Shown here: positions 32,588-41,652 of the stretch, piece by piece
Layout of the letters: each line of letters starts with the position of its first letter
How positions within the stretch are numbered: the stretch's first letter is position 1
Assembly: GCF_900104265.1 (NCBI RefSeq)
Contig: NZ_FNJJ01000001.1
Span: 136,557-200,556, forward strand
Length of the DNA: 64,000 nt
Reading direction: 5' to 3'
DNA from: Ectopseudomonas guguanensis
GTDB taxonomy: Bacteria > Pseudomonadota > Gammaproteobacteria > Pseudomonadales > Pseudomonadaceae
Program-made: the position numbers and the translations under genes
Notes under the pieces: model-generated
What the model was told of the DNA's origin: nothing
Database searches by the model: none
The model's input: only the letters and a program-made list of their open reading frames with translations

Positions 32588-32980
32588 ATGGATCGAACCA
32601 CCGGCGGCTGCCTCTGCGGCCAGGTACGTTTCGAAACCAGCGGCCAGCCTTATCGAGTCGGCATCTGTCACTGCCTGGACTGCCGCAAGCACCACGGCGC
32701 GCTGTTTCACGCCTCGGCGATATTTCCCCTGGAGGCGGTGCGGATAGAGGGCGAAACCGGCCAGTATGCCGGCCGCCACTTCTGTCCGCGCTGCGGCTCC
32801 TCGGTATTCGGACGCTCGGCCGACGAGATCGAGGTGAACCTCGGCGCGCTGGATCAACCGGACCGCTTCACCCCGACCTACGAGCTCTGGACCATTCGCC
32901 GCGAGGCCTGGCTGCCGCCCTTCCCGTTCGACCGACACTACCGGCGCGATCGCGACGAGAGCCAGCGCTGCGAAGGCTAG
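32588..32980 (+). CDS. GFA / CENP-V family zinc protein
   Basis: A 130-residue single-domain protein of the glutathione-dependent formaldehyde-activating (GFA) fold. Zinc ligands are visible as GGCLCGQVRF (residues 6-15), CHCLDCRKHHG (about 29-39) and FCPRCGSSVFG (about 66-76). The founding member was linked to formaldehyde-glutathione adduct chemistry, but most relatives have no proven substrate. GGGAGGA upstream supports the ATG at 32588; ten upstream codons are in frame. Confidence 0.85.
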   Translation: MDRTTGGCLCGQVRFETSGQPYRVGICHCLDCRKHHGALFHASAIFPLEAVRIEGETGQYAGRHFCPRCGSSVFGRSADEIEVNLGALDQPDRFTPTYELWTIRREAWLPPFPFDRHYRRDRDESQRCEG

Positions 32981-32989
32981 CGCCGCGCC

Positions 32990-33700
32990 CTACGCCTCGC
33001 CGGTGCTATTGGCTCGGCAGAGCCAGGCATGCATCAGCCCGGCCTGGAAGAACTGCACCGGCGCCGCGAAACCGGCTGCCTGGATGATGCCGGCCACCTG
33101 CAGTGCCGGCAGCACCGCCACGTCCGTGGCATAGGCCGCACGTGCCCGGTCCAGCATCTGCGGGTCGACACCGGCCGAGGACATCAGCGTCATCCAGCTG
33201 TGCAGCAGGTACTCGTAGGCAGGCGATCGGGTGTCGGCCGCCAGGTCCGCATTGGCCAGCAGCCCACCTGGCTTCAGCCGCTGCGCGATCTGCCGGAAGA
33301 AGCCGGTACGCGCCTGCGCGTCGGTGAAGAACTGCGACACCAGAAAGCAGGTGGCGCCGTCATAGGCCTGACCGGCCTCGAGTGTTTCGAGATAGCCCTG
33401 ATGAAAGTCGCAACGGTCGAGGAAGCCGCCCTGCCGTGCGCGCTGGCGGCACAGGTCCAGCATTGCGCCAGAGGGGTCGAGCGCGGTGAAGCGCCAGTCG
33501 GGGAAACGCTCGGCCAGATGAGCGATCTCCGCTCCGGTGCCGGCACCGACGCAGAGCATCCGCGCCTCTTGCGGCAGGCCGACGAACAGCGAGTCGAGCA
33601 GGAAGTACAGGGTATTGCGGATCGGCGCCATGCCCGCCCACTGCTGGTCGTAGCCTGCGGCCTGTTGATCGAACAGCGCCTTGAGTTCTTCTTCGCGCAT
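32990..33700 (-). CDS. Class I SAM-dependent methyltransferase
   Basis: A 236-residue methyltransferase. The SAM-binding motif I is LCVGAGTGAEIAHLA (about 45-59), followed by an acidic motif II residue in FTALDPSGAMLDLC, and LKPGGLLANADL (about 143-154) as the post-IV strand. The substrate cannot be predicted. It is convergent with the GFA gene, 9 bp apart. The chosen start MREEELKALFDQQA follows AAGGAAGGTGC; 42 upstream in-frame codons are non-coding in character. Confidence 0.85.
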   Translation of the reverse strand: MREEELKALFDQQAAGYDQQWAGMAPIRNTLYFLLDSLFVGLPQEARMLCVGAGTGAEIAHLAERFPDWRFTALDPSGAMLDLCRQRARQGGFLDRCDFHQGYLETLEAGQAYDGATCFLVSQFFTDAQARTGFFRQIAQRLKPGGLLANADLAADTRSPAYEYLLHSWMTLMSSAGVDPQMLDRARAAYATDVAVLPALQVAGIIQAAGFAAPVQFFQAGLMHAWLCRANSTGEA

Positions 33701-33841
33701 GCAGCACCTTCCTTTGCGGTTTGAGGACGGCCGCGCCACACGCGGCGTTTCATCCAGTATCCCAGAGCTGTCAAGCCCCTGCCGCCTGAACGACTGGGCA
33801 TTCTGTTCGCACTTTGTTCCTGGCACGCAGGACTAACAGGC

Positions 33842-34930
33842 ATGAACCCACCCTGCGAACCGATCATGCCCAGTCCATCCGTCGAACAGAAAGCCTTCAT
33901 CCTCCTGCTCGTCCTGGTGACCATTGCCTTCTTCTGGATACTGCTGCCCTTCTATGGCGCCGTGTTCTGGGCCATGGTGCTGGCCGTGGTCTTCGCGCCC
34001 CTGCAACGGCGCCTGGCCCGCCGCTTCGGCGGCCGAGGCAACCTGTCGGCGCTGCTGACGCTGATCGTCTGCCTGCTGGTGGCGATCCTGCCGGTGATCT
34101 TCGTCATCTCGGCGGTGGTGGCCGAAGGCAGCCGCCTCTACCAGCGCCTGGAATCGGGGGAACTGGATATCGGCGCCTACGTCACCAATACCATCGAGAT
34201 GCTGCCGCCGTTCATGCAGGACCAGCTCGACCGCTTCGGCGTGAGCAACCTCGAGGGCCTGCGCGAACAGATCTCCAAGGGCGCCATGGCCGGCAGCCAG
34301 TACCTGGCCACCAAGGTGTTCGTCATCGGCCAGATGACCTTCGAGTTTCTCATCGGCTTCTTCATCATGCTGTACCTGCTGTTCTTCCTGCTGCGCGACG
34401 GCCAGACCCTGGCGCGCGACATCCGCACTGCCGTGCCGCTGGGCGACACCACCAAGCGCCGCCTGCAGATCAAGTTCACCCGTGTGGTACGCGCCACGGT
34501 GAAAGGCAATATCGTCGTGGCGGCCGTCCAGGGCGCCCTCGGCGGCCTGATACTCTGGGTCCTGGGCCTGCCCAGCCCGCTGCTGTGGGGGGCGCTGATG
34601 GCCTTTCTGTCCCTGCTGCCGGCAGTCGGCGCCGGCCTGGTCTGGGCGCCGATGGCCGCCTACCTGCTGCTCAGCGGCAGCGTCTGGCAAGGGGTCACGC
34701 TAAGCGTATTCGGCGTGCTGGTGATCAGCCTGGTGGACAACATCCTGCGCCCCATCCTGGTCGGCAAGGACACGCGCATGCCCGACTACCTGATCCTCAC
34801 CTCCACCCTCGGCGGCCTGGCCCTGCTGGGCCTCAACGGCTTCGTGATCGGCCCGCTGGTGGCAGCCTTGTTCGTCGCCAGCTGGAATCTGTTCGGCAGC
34901 AGGAAAAAGACGGTCAGGCTGCCGCAGTAA
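33842..34930 (+). CDS. AI-2E family (PerM/TqsA-like) membrane transporter
   Basis: A 362-residue integral membrane protein with about eight hydrophobic segments: pairs at about 15-60, 68-90 and 155-180, and a cluster from about 215 to 350. It ends with the family-typical DNILRPILVGKDTRMPDYLILTSTLGGL region. Family members include permeases proposed to export AI-2 and Na+/H+ antiporters; the substrate here is unknown. The start could also be the ATG eight codons later (MPSPSVEQK). Confidence 0.85.
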   Translation: MNPPCEPIMPSPSVEQKAFILLLVLVTIAFFWILLPFYGAVFWAMVLAVVFAPLQRRLARRFGGRGNLSALLTLIVCLLVAILPVIFVISAVVAEGSRLYQRLESGELDIGAYVTNTIEMLPPFMQDQLDRFGVSNLEGLREQISKGAMAGSQYLATKVFVIGQMTFEFLIGFFIMLYLLFFLLRDGQTLARDIRTAVPLGDTTKRRLQIKFTRVVRATVKGNIVVAAVQGALGGLILWVLGLPSPLLWGALMAFLSLLPAVGAGLVWAPMAAYLLLSGSVWQGVTLSVFGVLVISLVDNILRPILVGKDTRMPDYLILTSTLGGLALLGLNGFVIGPLVAALFVASWNLFGSRKKTVRLPQ

Positions 34931-34980
34931 CAATCCTTGAACGAGAGCAACGCCAGCAGTTGGGAACAGCGCCTGGTCCG

Positions 34981-36252
34981 CTACTCCTGTGACGGACGCT
35001 CTTCTGTGCACCAGTCAGGATCATCGCTGAGCACCACACGACGTATGCGACCGCTGTCGAAGTAGGGCACCTCGGGGCAATAGCGTTGGCCGGCGGTTGT
35101 ATCGGTAGCGATCCACGTGACACCTTCGGAACGCAGCAGGACCGGTTTCTCCCCAGGCAGGGCGGGCTTCCAGATATCGATGTAGGTGCGCTGCAGAAAC
35201 GCCCAGTCGTCGACCTCACAGGTTTTCGGGTCGATCTGATGCAGCCTCAGGCGCCCATCGGCGGTCTGTTCAACCCGCCCCGGATACTCGATGAAGCCCT
35301 CGTTGTAACCGGGCGCGATATAGCAAATGCGCCGTACGCCGCCATCCATGACCGGCAGGAGGTAACTGCTCTGGGTATCGACCTCCTGCAGGTCACCGCC
35401 CTTCCAGCGGTAGATCGATACGCCATGCTCACAGCAGCTGGCCCGCCAGAAGGAATACACGACCTGATGCTCAGGGTCGAAATCAGCAGAGGTAATGCCC
35501 TGCAACGTTGCTGGCGCATCGACGAAACGCGCCGAGGCCGGATCATAGAGCCAGGTCTGATACGGAATGTTGGGACCAGCAGGGAGAAACTGGGCGATGC
35601 TCAGATCCGGCCAGCCATCGAAGTTCGCATCGAGCAGCTCGGGCGTGAAAATGCTGCAAGTCCCCTGGGATTCGGTTTCCAGGGTCTGGAACAACGCGCC
35701 GTCCTTGTATAGACGGATGGCCGAAACCAGTGGCGGCGTCCGGCAACCGTCGCCCTGCTGCTCGGGCAGCGCATCGGCGAGCAGACGTACATCGTAGGGA
35801 AAGCGAGCTTGCAGCGCGTCGGCAGACTCGGCCTTGCGCAAGGCCAGTGGCAACCTGCGCTTGCCGTCGGGCGAACCCCAGGTGCCAGTGACACTGCCAT
35901 CGAGCGACTCGATCGTCCAGACGCCCGTAGTGATCGCCCTATTCCCACGATCATGCTCGATCAACTCCGCCCCATCCCCCCGTACCCTTCCCTGTAGCAC
36001 AAGCTGGTGGCGCGTCTGGTTGTTGCAGGGCTGATAGCAGTAAGTGCCTGAAAGGTCATCGGCAATACGGCTCAGCGAGACCTCGACATGCTTACTGCCC
36101 AGCGTGCCAACGAAGGCATGACTCCAGACGGGAAACTCCACGGCACCATCAGGCGCTTGTGCTGCGCTGGCCCGCATCGCCAGCGGCCAGAGCGAGGCCA
36201 GGATGAGCGTCAAGGAGCAAAGGAAAACACGGGAATTACGGAGTGAGCGCAT
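34981..36252 (-). CDS. Exported protein, XAC2610-like
   Basis: A 423-residue secreted protein with a signal peptide cleaved near ALRASA-A (about residue 30). The N-terminal part contains FVGTLGSKHVEVSLSRIADDLSGTYCY, a domain of the kind seen in lysozyme-inhibitor-like secreted proteins. The middle part contains LLDANFDGWPDLSIAQFLP, an FG-GAP/calcium-loop type motif found in XAC2610-related proteins. Six or more cysteines suggest periplasmic disulfides. Function uncertain. The start at 36252 follows a short spacer; the open frame upstream is not coding-like. Confidence 0.75.
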   Translation of the reverse strand: MRSLRNSRVFLCSLTLILASLWPLAMRASAAQAPDGAVEFPVWSHAFVGTLGSKHVEVSLSRIADDLSGTYCYQPCNNQTRHQLVLQGRVRGDGAELIEHDRGNRAITTGVWTIESLDGSVTGTWGSPDGKRRLPLALRKAESADALQARFPYDVRLLADALPEQQGDGCRTPPLVSAIRLYKDGALFQTLETESQGTCSIFTPELLDANFDGWPDLSIAQFLPAGPNIPYQTWLYDPASARFVDAPATLQGITSADFDPEHQVVYSFWRASCCEHGVSIYRWKGGDLQEVDTQSSYLLPVMDGGVRRICYIAPGYNEGFIEYPGRVEQTADGRLRLHQIDPKTCEVDDWAFLQRTYIDIWKPALPGEKPVLLRSEGVTWIATDTTAGQRYCPEVPYFDSGRIRRVVLSDDPDWCTEERPSQE

Positions 36253-36398
36253 GCAACGTCCTTGTTTCGTGGGGAGCGAACGCAGCGCAGTATGCCCTCG
36301 CGAAGGTGGGAAGACGACTCTCGCCCGGGGCTCGCCAGTGCAAATGGCAGAGCCTGCGATGACAGACCGCTCGATTCCCCTCACGCGCCGGCCTGCGA

Positions 36399-36440
36399 GC
36401 GATGCATTTGCGCCAGCTGTCCCTGGCGCAAACGCATCGC
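36399..36440. other. Long 18-bp-stem hairpin between the SDR and XAC2610-like genes
   Basis: GCGATGCATTTGCGCCAG and CTGGCGCAAACGCATCGC pair over 18 positions with one G-U around a 6-nt loop. It starts 11 bp past the SDR stop codon. There is no T-run, so it may be a Rho-assisted terminator or an mRNA 3'-end stabiliser. Confidence 0.65.
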
Positions 36441-36450
36441 CCATGGCCGG

Positions 36451-37215
36451 TCAGCCAGCCTTCACCGTCATGCCGCCATCGGCCATGACCACCGCGCCAA
36501 CCATAAAGCTGGCCCGCTCGGAGGCGAGAAATGCCACTACCTCGGCAATCTCCCGCGGCTGAGCCGCACGGCCGATCGGCGCGGCCTCGCCGTGCTGGGC
36601 CAGGAAGGCCGGGCCGTCCTCCACCACATCGTTGAGGATGTTGGTCACCACATCTCCCGAACCGACGGCGTTCACCCGAATGCCATGCTCGATGGCCTCG
36701 AGTGCCAGCGTGCGAGTGAGCTGGGCCAGCGCCCCCTTGGAAGCGGCGTAGGCAGCGATGGTGGGAAAGGCGAAGTAGGACGCATAGGACGCGATGTTGA
36801 CGATGGCGCCGGACTTGTTCGGCATCATCGCCTTGATCGCTTCGCGGCAATGCAGAAAAGCTGCGGTGGCGTTGACGGCCTGGATGCGCTCCCAATCCTG
36901 CCGGGTCATGTCCACCACTGCCTTGTTGATGATGATGCCCGCATTGTTCACCAGAATATCGAGCCGGCCGAAGCGCTCCACCGCCAGCGCCACCGCGCGC
37001 CCGGCGGCGCCGTCCTCGGTGATGTCGGCCACCAGCGGCACCAGCCCCGGCTGGGCCAGTTCCTCCACGGCGGGATCGATGTCCTCGGCAATGACCTTGG
37101 CCCCGCGGGCATGCAGCAGCAACGCGGTGGCCTTGCCGATGCCGCTGGCGGCGCCGGTGACCAGAGCGACCTTGCCCGCCACTTCCTGGGTGATGATGTT
37201 CTTGATGTCAGCCAT
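36451..37215 (-). CDS. Short-chain dehydrogenase/reductase
   Basis: A 254-residue classical SDR. The cofactor motif TGAASGIG is at residues 20-27, NNAG at about 89-92, the catalytic Ser in NIASYASYF, and the YAASK catalytic pair. The C-terminal MADGGMTVKAG is typical of 3-oxoacyl-ACP-reductase-like members. The substrate is unknown. It is divergent from the AraC-type gene at 37448, which is a candidate regulator. Confidence 0.88.
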   Translation of the reverse strand: MADIKNIITQEVAGKVALVTGAASGIGKATALLLHARGAKVIAEDIDPAVEELAQPGLVPLVADITEDGAAGRAVALAVERFGRLDILVNNAGIIINKAVVDMTRQDWERIQAVNATAAFLHCREAIKAMMPNKSGAIVNIASYASYFAFPTIAAYAASKGALAQLTRTLALEAIEHGIRVNAVGSGDVVTNILNDVVEDGPAFLAQHGEAAPIGRAAQPREIAEVVAFLASERASFMVGAVVMADGGMTVKAG

Positions 37216-37447
37216 GGTGATACCTCCTCAATGGGGCGAAGCGAAACCTTCGCCAATGCACCACGTAGGGGTGCGTTAGAAGACGGTTTCATCCTCTCCC
37301 GATTGGTCATGGCGGGCTTGCGCCGCCTTGGCTGGCTGTCGCGGTCTTGCGCTCAATCCACCCGAACGGCCGCCGGGGCATGCGCGGATGGCAGCCCAGC
37401 GCCCGTGCGCTAACCTGTCCAGCGCCGCCCCGACAGGGGCACCAACG

Positions 37448-38398
37448 ATGGGAGCCTTGCTGGTGAGCCAGTCCGAACCTGTCGCCTCTACTGACGCCCT
37501 GCGGATTCCGGCCGAGGCCATGCAGCACTACCTGCCCGGCGGCCACCCCGCCCTGCCGCTGCCGCATGTCACCCCGGACGTGGTGCTGCACCTGTTCACC
37601 CACTGCAGCATCACCGAACCGATCCTCGTGCCTGCGGTGGCCGAACCGCTGCTGGTGATGGTGCTGGCGGGGTCGGCCATCGTCGAAGAGCGCGCGGCCG
37701 GCGGTGAATGGGCGCAGACCGAGGTGCGAGTTGGCGACTTCTTCCTCACCAGCACCATGCAGCCCTACGAAATGCGCTGGCAAACCAGGGATGGCGACAG
37801 CTTCGAAGTGATGCATTTGTATCTCGCGCCCACGCTGATCGATCACGCAGCCCGTGACCTGGGGCTGCAACAGGCCGGCCCGGTGAGCTTCGTCGACCTA
37901 TCCGGTGGTCATGACGACTGGGTTCGCATGCTGCTGGAACAACTGCGTGCGGAGCTCACCGGCAGCCGCACGCCGAGCCAGCTGCTCGTGCACAGCCTGG
38001 CCCAGGCGCTGGCCATTCACCTCGTGCGAACCTATCGCGCCCCGCTGCCAGCAGGCAGGCGCAGCAACGCGCTGCAGGCTTACAAGCTGAGGCGCGTCAT
38101 CGACCTGATGAACCAGCACCTGGCGCAGGACTTCTCCCTGGCCAAGCTGGCTCAGGCCGCGCAACTGAGCGAATACCACTTCAGCCGACTGTTCAAACGC
38201 GCCACCGGGCTGTCGCCGTCGCACTATTTCATTCGCCTGCGCATCGCTCGCGCCCGGCAACTGCTGCTGGAAACCGAGCGCAGCGTGATCGATATCGGGC
38301 TGGAAGTGGGCTACTCGAGCCCTAGCCATTTCTCACAAGTCTTTCGCCGTGAAGTGGGCGTGACGCCGAGCGCCTATCGCGATCCGGGGCGGGATTGA
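37448..38398 (+). CDS. AraC-family transcriptional regulator
   Basis: A 316-residue regulator with an N-terminal cupin-like ligand domain (about 20-180) and a C-terminal AraC DNA-binding domain (about 215-312) with two helix-turn-helix units, LAKLAQAAQLSEYHFSRLFK and VIDIGLEVGYSSPSHFSQVFRR, followed by VTPSAYR. It is divergent from the SDR gene with 232 bp between them, so regulation of that gene is likely. The ATG at 37448 follows the last plausible start; the 40 codons upstream are compositionally odd. Confidence 0.88.
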   Translation: MGALLVSQSEPVASTDALRIPAEAMQHYLPGGHPALPLPHVTPDVVLHLFTHCSITEPILVPAVAEPLLVMVLAGSAIVEERAAGGEWAQTEVRVGDFFLTSTMQPYEMRWQTRDGDSFEVMHLYLAPTLIDHAARDLGLQQAGPVSFVDLSGGHDDWVRMLLEQLRAELTGSRTPSQLLVHSLAQALAIHLVRTYRAPLPAGRRSNALQAYKLRRVIDLMNQHLAQDFSLAKLAQAAQLSEYHFSRLFKRATGLSPSHYFIRLRIARARQLLLETERSVIDIGLEVGYSSPSHFSQVFRREVGVTPSAYRDPGRD

Positions 38399-38622
38399 AG
38401 ATGGTCGAGCTGCAAATTGCAGGTGCACCAGTCGCGGCGAGCTGAAGTACGTTTAGAGCGAAGCTGATCCTGGCACTTCCCACGGAATGTACGCATCGAG
38501 CCGATGGATGGGCTCTCTCATTACTCGTACCTGTACGCCGCTGTACCCAGGATTTGCGCATTGCTCGTCAGCGAGTGACATAGATCCTGATGGGCTACTG
38601 GGGCAGCCCGGGGGTTCTACCG

Positions 38623-39057
38623 CTATCGCTTCGCCGCACCCTGGGACAGCACATCGGTCAGGGCCACCGAGGGGCACACCACACGCAAGAGCTTGCGAAA
38701 GCGCGGGCACTCCATATGGGACGGCGCGGGGCATTCGGCAACATGCCTGAGCAGACGGCTCATGGTGCTCATGCGCAGCACCTGGCGATCGAGCTCATCG
38801 GCTCGTTGAAGCAGGGTCGGCCGGGCCAGATCCGGGTTGCGGTCCTCGTCGAACATTGCGCCGATATCCTCCAGCGAAAAACCGGCGGCCTTTCCCAGCC
38901 CGATCAGGGCAAGCTGGACGATGGTTTCCTCGCTGTACTGTCGACGCAAACCGTTGCGGCAAACGGGCCGGATCAGCCCCACCTGTTCGTAATAGCGGAG
39001 CGTGGAGGTGGGCACCCCGCTGGTTTTCGAAAGCACTCCAATATCGACGAGTTTCAT
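38623..39057 (-). CDS. MerR-family transcriptional regulator
   Basis: A 144-residue MerR-type activator. The winged helix-turn-helix (MKLVDIGVLSKTSGVPTSTLRYYEQVGLI) is followed by the dimerisation helix. The C-terminal part has three cysteines (CPAPSHMEC, then VVC), but not the clustered SoxR iron-sulfur pattern. It is divergent from the MFS exporter, and its putative operator sits in an unusual 19-bp promoter spacer (39060-39090). It probably activates the exporter in response to a ligand or metal. Confidence 0.88.
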   Translation of the reverse strand: MKLVDIGVLSKTSGVPTSTLRYYEQVGLIRPVCRNGLRRQYSEETIVQLALIGLGKAAGFSLEDIGAMFDEDRNPDLARPTLLQRADELDRQVLRMSTMSRLLRHVAECPAPSHMECPRFRKLLRVVCPSVALTDVLSQGAAKR

Positions 39058-39059
39058 GC

Positions 39060-39090
39060 TTGACCTCAAGTTGACTTGAACTTGCATAGT
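39060..39090 (+). promoter_or_regulatory. MerR-type promoter with 19-bp spacer and dyad operator
   Basis: TTGACC (-35, 39060-39065) and CATAGT (-10, 39085-39090) are separated by 19 bp. The spacer contains the dyad TCAAGT-TG-ACTTGA (39066-39079). The overlong spacer with a central dyad is the hallmark of MerR-activated promoters; the dyad resembles SoxR operators. It should drive the MFS gene starting at 39119. Confidence 0.8.
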
Positions 39091-39118
39091 AGGCCATCGC
39101 CACTCCGACAGGCAGACA

Positions 39119-40528
39119 ATGCACATGAAACCTAACCCCTGCCCTGCGACCAACAAACGAACACTCGCGGCACTGGCCGGTGCCATCCTGCTCGCGTCGC
39201 TGGGCATCAGCATCGCCACGGTTGCACTACCCAGCGTGGCAAGCGTGTTTTCGGCCGGCGTCCAGCAGGTGCAATGGGTCATGCTGGCCTACCTGCTCGC
39301 CGTGACTGCCGTCATCGTCGTGGCAGGACGAATGGGCGATCTCTACGGGAATCGCCGGGTGCTGATCGGTGGCATCCTGCTGTTCACCCTGGCCTCTGTC
39401 GGCTGCGCAGTAGCGCCGACCCTGGGTTGGCTTATCGCTGGCCGCGCGGTGCAGGGGCTGGGCGCGGCAACGCTCATGGCGCTGCCGCTTTCTATCGCCA
39501 AAACCCTGATTGCAAAAGAGCGCCTGGGCGCATCGATGGGCCTGCTCGGCACGATGTCAGCCATCGGAACCGCACTGGGCCCGTCGGTCGGCGGCATCCT
39601 GATCGGCGAATTTGGCTGGCGCTCCGTTTTCATGCTGTTGGCGCTAGGCGGCAGCGGCTTGCTGGTACTGGCCGTTACCGGCCTTGGAAAAATGGTACCC
39701 ACTGGAAACTCCGCCCGCATCGATTGGGCCGGCAGCGCCTGGCTATCCGTAGCACTGCTGTGCTTCGCCCTCTCGGCCAGCGGAGGCAGGGTCGGCGTGA
39801 ACATTGCGCCCTGGATGCTATTGCTGCTGGCCACCGCCGCGCTTCTGATCTTCATCCGTACCGAGCTGGTCGTGCCCAATCCCCTGATCCCGGTGGCGCT
39901 GGCGCGCGGACGCGGTATCGCCACATCGCTGTCCATGAACCTCGTGGTGGCGACCATCATGATGTCCACGCTGGTGGTCGGCCCATTGTTTCTCTCGTTT
40001 GGCCTGGGTCTCAGCGAAGCCGGGACAGGCTTGGTAATGGCCGCCGGGCCTTGCGCCGCGGCGCTGTCGGGGGCGCCGGCGGGTAGGCTTGCAGATCGGT
40101 TCGGAACCGACCGGACACTGCTCGCGGGCCTGCTGCTCGCCAGCGTTGGGCTGTGCGGCTTCGCCGTGTTGCCTATCCTTATCGGGATTCCGGGCTACAT
40201 CCTGGCGATGGTGCTGATGACACCGGGTTTTCAGCTGTTCCTGGCGGCCAACAACACAGCTGCGATGAACCTGGCGGCCGAAGCGCACCGAGGGGTGCTC
40301 TCGGGGCTGCTCGGCCTGTCACGCAACCTAGGCCTGATGACGGGAGCTTCCCTGCTGCCGCTGCTATTCGCCTCGCTGCTGAATAGCCGGACATTGGCGG
40401 ATAACTCCGCGGCTACGATCAGCAACGCCTTCTCCGCTACCTTCCTGAGCGTGGCCGGCCTGTGTGTTCTCACCTTCCTGTTCGCAGCGCGGGAACGGCT
40501 TCGCGATGTTGGAAAGGTTGGTTGCTAA
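39119..40528 (+). CDS. MFS drug-efflux-type transporter (DHA2-like)
   Basis: A 469-residue major facilitator with about 14 hydrophobic segments. Motif A is GRMGDLYGNRRVLIGG (about 70-85), and the antiporter-type motif C is around GTALGPSVGGILIG. This layout is typical of DHA2 multidrug exporters. Control by the divergent MerR regulator is inferred from the 19-bp-spacer promoter 29 bp upstream. Starts at 39119 or 39125 are equally possible. Confidence 0.87.
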   Translation: MHMKPNPCPATNKRTLAALAGAILLASLGISIATVALPSVASVFSAGVQQVQWVMLAYLLAVTAVIVVAGRMGDLYGNRRVLIGGILLFTLASVGCAVAPTLGWLIAGRAVQGLGAATLMALPLSIAKTLIAKERLGASMGLLGTMSAIGTALGPSVGGILIGEFGWRSVFMLLALGGSGLLVLAVTGLGKMVPTGNSARIDWAGSAWLSVALLCFALSASGGRVGVNIAPWMLLLLATAALLIFIRTELVVPNPLIPVALARGRGIATSLSMNLVVATIMMSTLVVGPLFLSFGLGLSEAGTGLVMAAGPCAAALSGAPAGRLADRFGTDRTLLAGLLLASVGLCGFAVLPILIGIPGYILAMVLMTPGFQLFLAANNTAAMNLAAEAHRGVLSGLLGLSRNLGLMTGASLLPLLFASLLNSRTLADNSAATISNAFSATFLSVAGLCVLTFLFAARERLRDVGKVGC

Positions 40529-40655
40529 CGGCAAAAGCGGCCATGAAAGGCTGCGAAACCAGGGGCGATTCAATGATCAACATCGGCGCGCTGGTCTACG
40601 CTCTTCGTCCGGCGTTCTGGCAGCACAATTGCCATAGCGCATACACTTACGTACT

Positions 40656-41528
40656 TCACTTACTGTTGAACTGCTCAGAGAGGAAGTCGATCAACACCCG
40701 CACCTTAGCCGGCACCAGGCGGGTCTCGGTAATCGCGTAAACCGGCAGGGCCTCTGCCCGCCAGCTGGGCAATACGCGCTGCAATCGGCCTTGGGCAAGA
40801 TCCTCGCCGATCATCTCGTCCACCAGCATAGCGATACCCTGACCGAGCAAGGCTAGGCGACGCAGCATGCCGATATTGTTCAGCAGGTAGCGTCCCTGGA
40901 TCGGCAGGCTCACTTTCTGCTCTGCAGCGTGCAGGATCCAGGGCGCATCCAGCATGCGTAGACACTGATGTTGCAGTAATTCTGCTGGGCTGCTCGGTAC
41001 ACCATAGCGGGCCAGATAACTTGGGCTGGCAAAGAGGTTTCGCTGCAGGGTACCAAGGGGGCGGGCAATCAACTGCGAGTCGGGTAGGGCGCCGATACGG
41101 ATCACGAGATCAACAGGGTCACGGATCAGATCCAGACGCTTTGGTGTGAGATCCAGATCGAACTGGATCTGCGGGTAGCGTTCGGCAAACTCGGCCAGGA
41201 GCGGTGCCAGGTAGACCACACCGAAGTCGATGGGTATGGAAAGGCGGATCAGGCCGCTGGGATTGTCTACCAGATCAGAGATCTCTTCATGGGCCAGGCG
41301 GGCTTCGTCGACGATACGCCGACAGCGCTCATAGTAAAGGCGACCGCCTTCTGTGAGTTCGATACGCCGTGTGGTGCGGTTGAGTAGGCGCAGACCGATA
41401 CGTCGCTCCAGTTCTGCAATTCGCCGCGAGACCGTGGAGTTGGGCAAGCCAACTGCCTCGGCGGCGCCGCGAAAGCTGTTGGCTTTGATCACTTCAACGA
41501 ACAGGGCCATGTCATTGAGCAGCCTCAT
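40656..41528 (-). CDS. LysR-family transcriptional regulator
   Basis: A 290-residue LysR-type regulator with an N-terminal HTH (NDMALFVEVIKANSFRGAAEAVGLPNSTVSRRIAELERRIG) and a substrate-binding effector domain (about 88-285). It is divergent from the Old Yellow Enzyme gene. I start it at MRLLNDMAL (41528), preceded by GGAG with good spacing. The ATG at 41540 lies inside a perfect palindrome that is probably the operator. Confidence 0.88.
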   Translation of the reverse strand: MRLLNDMALFVEVIKANSFRGAAEAVGLPNSTVSRRIAELERRIGLRLLNRTTRRIELTEGGRLYYERCRRIVDEARLAHEEISDLVDNPSGLIRLSIPIDFGVVYLAPLLAEFAERYPQIQFDLDLTPKRLDLIRDPVDLVIRIGALPDSQLIARPLGTLQRNLFASPSYLARYGVPSSPAELLQHQCLRMLDAPWILHAAEQKVSLPIQGRYLLNNIGMLRRLALLGQGIAMLVDEMIGEDLAQGRLQRVLPSWRAEALPVYAITETRLVPAKVRVLIDFLSEQFNSK

Positions 41529-41538
41529 GTAGAACTCC

Positions 41539-41560
41539 ATTGCTCCACTGGTGGAGCAAT
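41539..41560. promoter_or_regulatory. Perfect 22-bp palindrome, probable LysR operator
   Basis: ATTGCTCCAC and GTGGAGCAAT are perfect inverted arms around TG. It contains the T-N11-A pattern of LysR sites and lies in the spacer between the divergent lysR-type and OYE genes. A -10-like TATACA follows at 41586. Confidence 0.7.
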
Positions 41561-41652
41561 CATTCCTGATTTTGTGACTTTATCCTATACATGCTGGGCC
41601 GGATGATCTGCTCACGCCTGATATCCCTCTGCGTGAACTTGGAGACTTCCCC

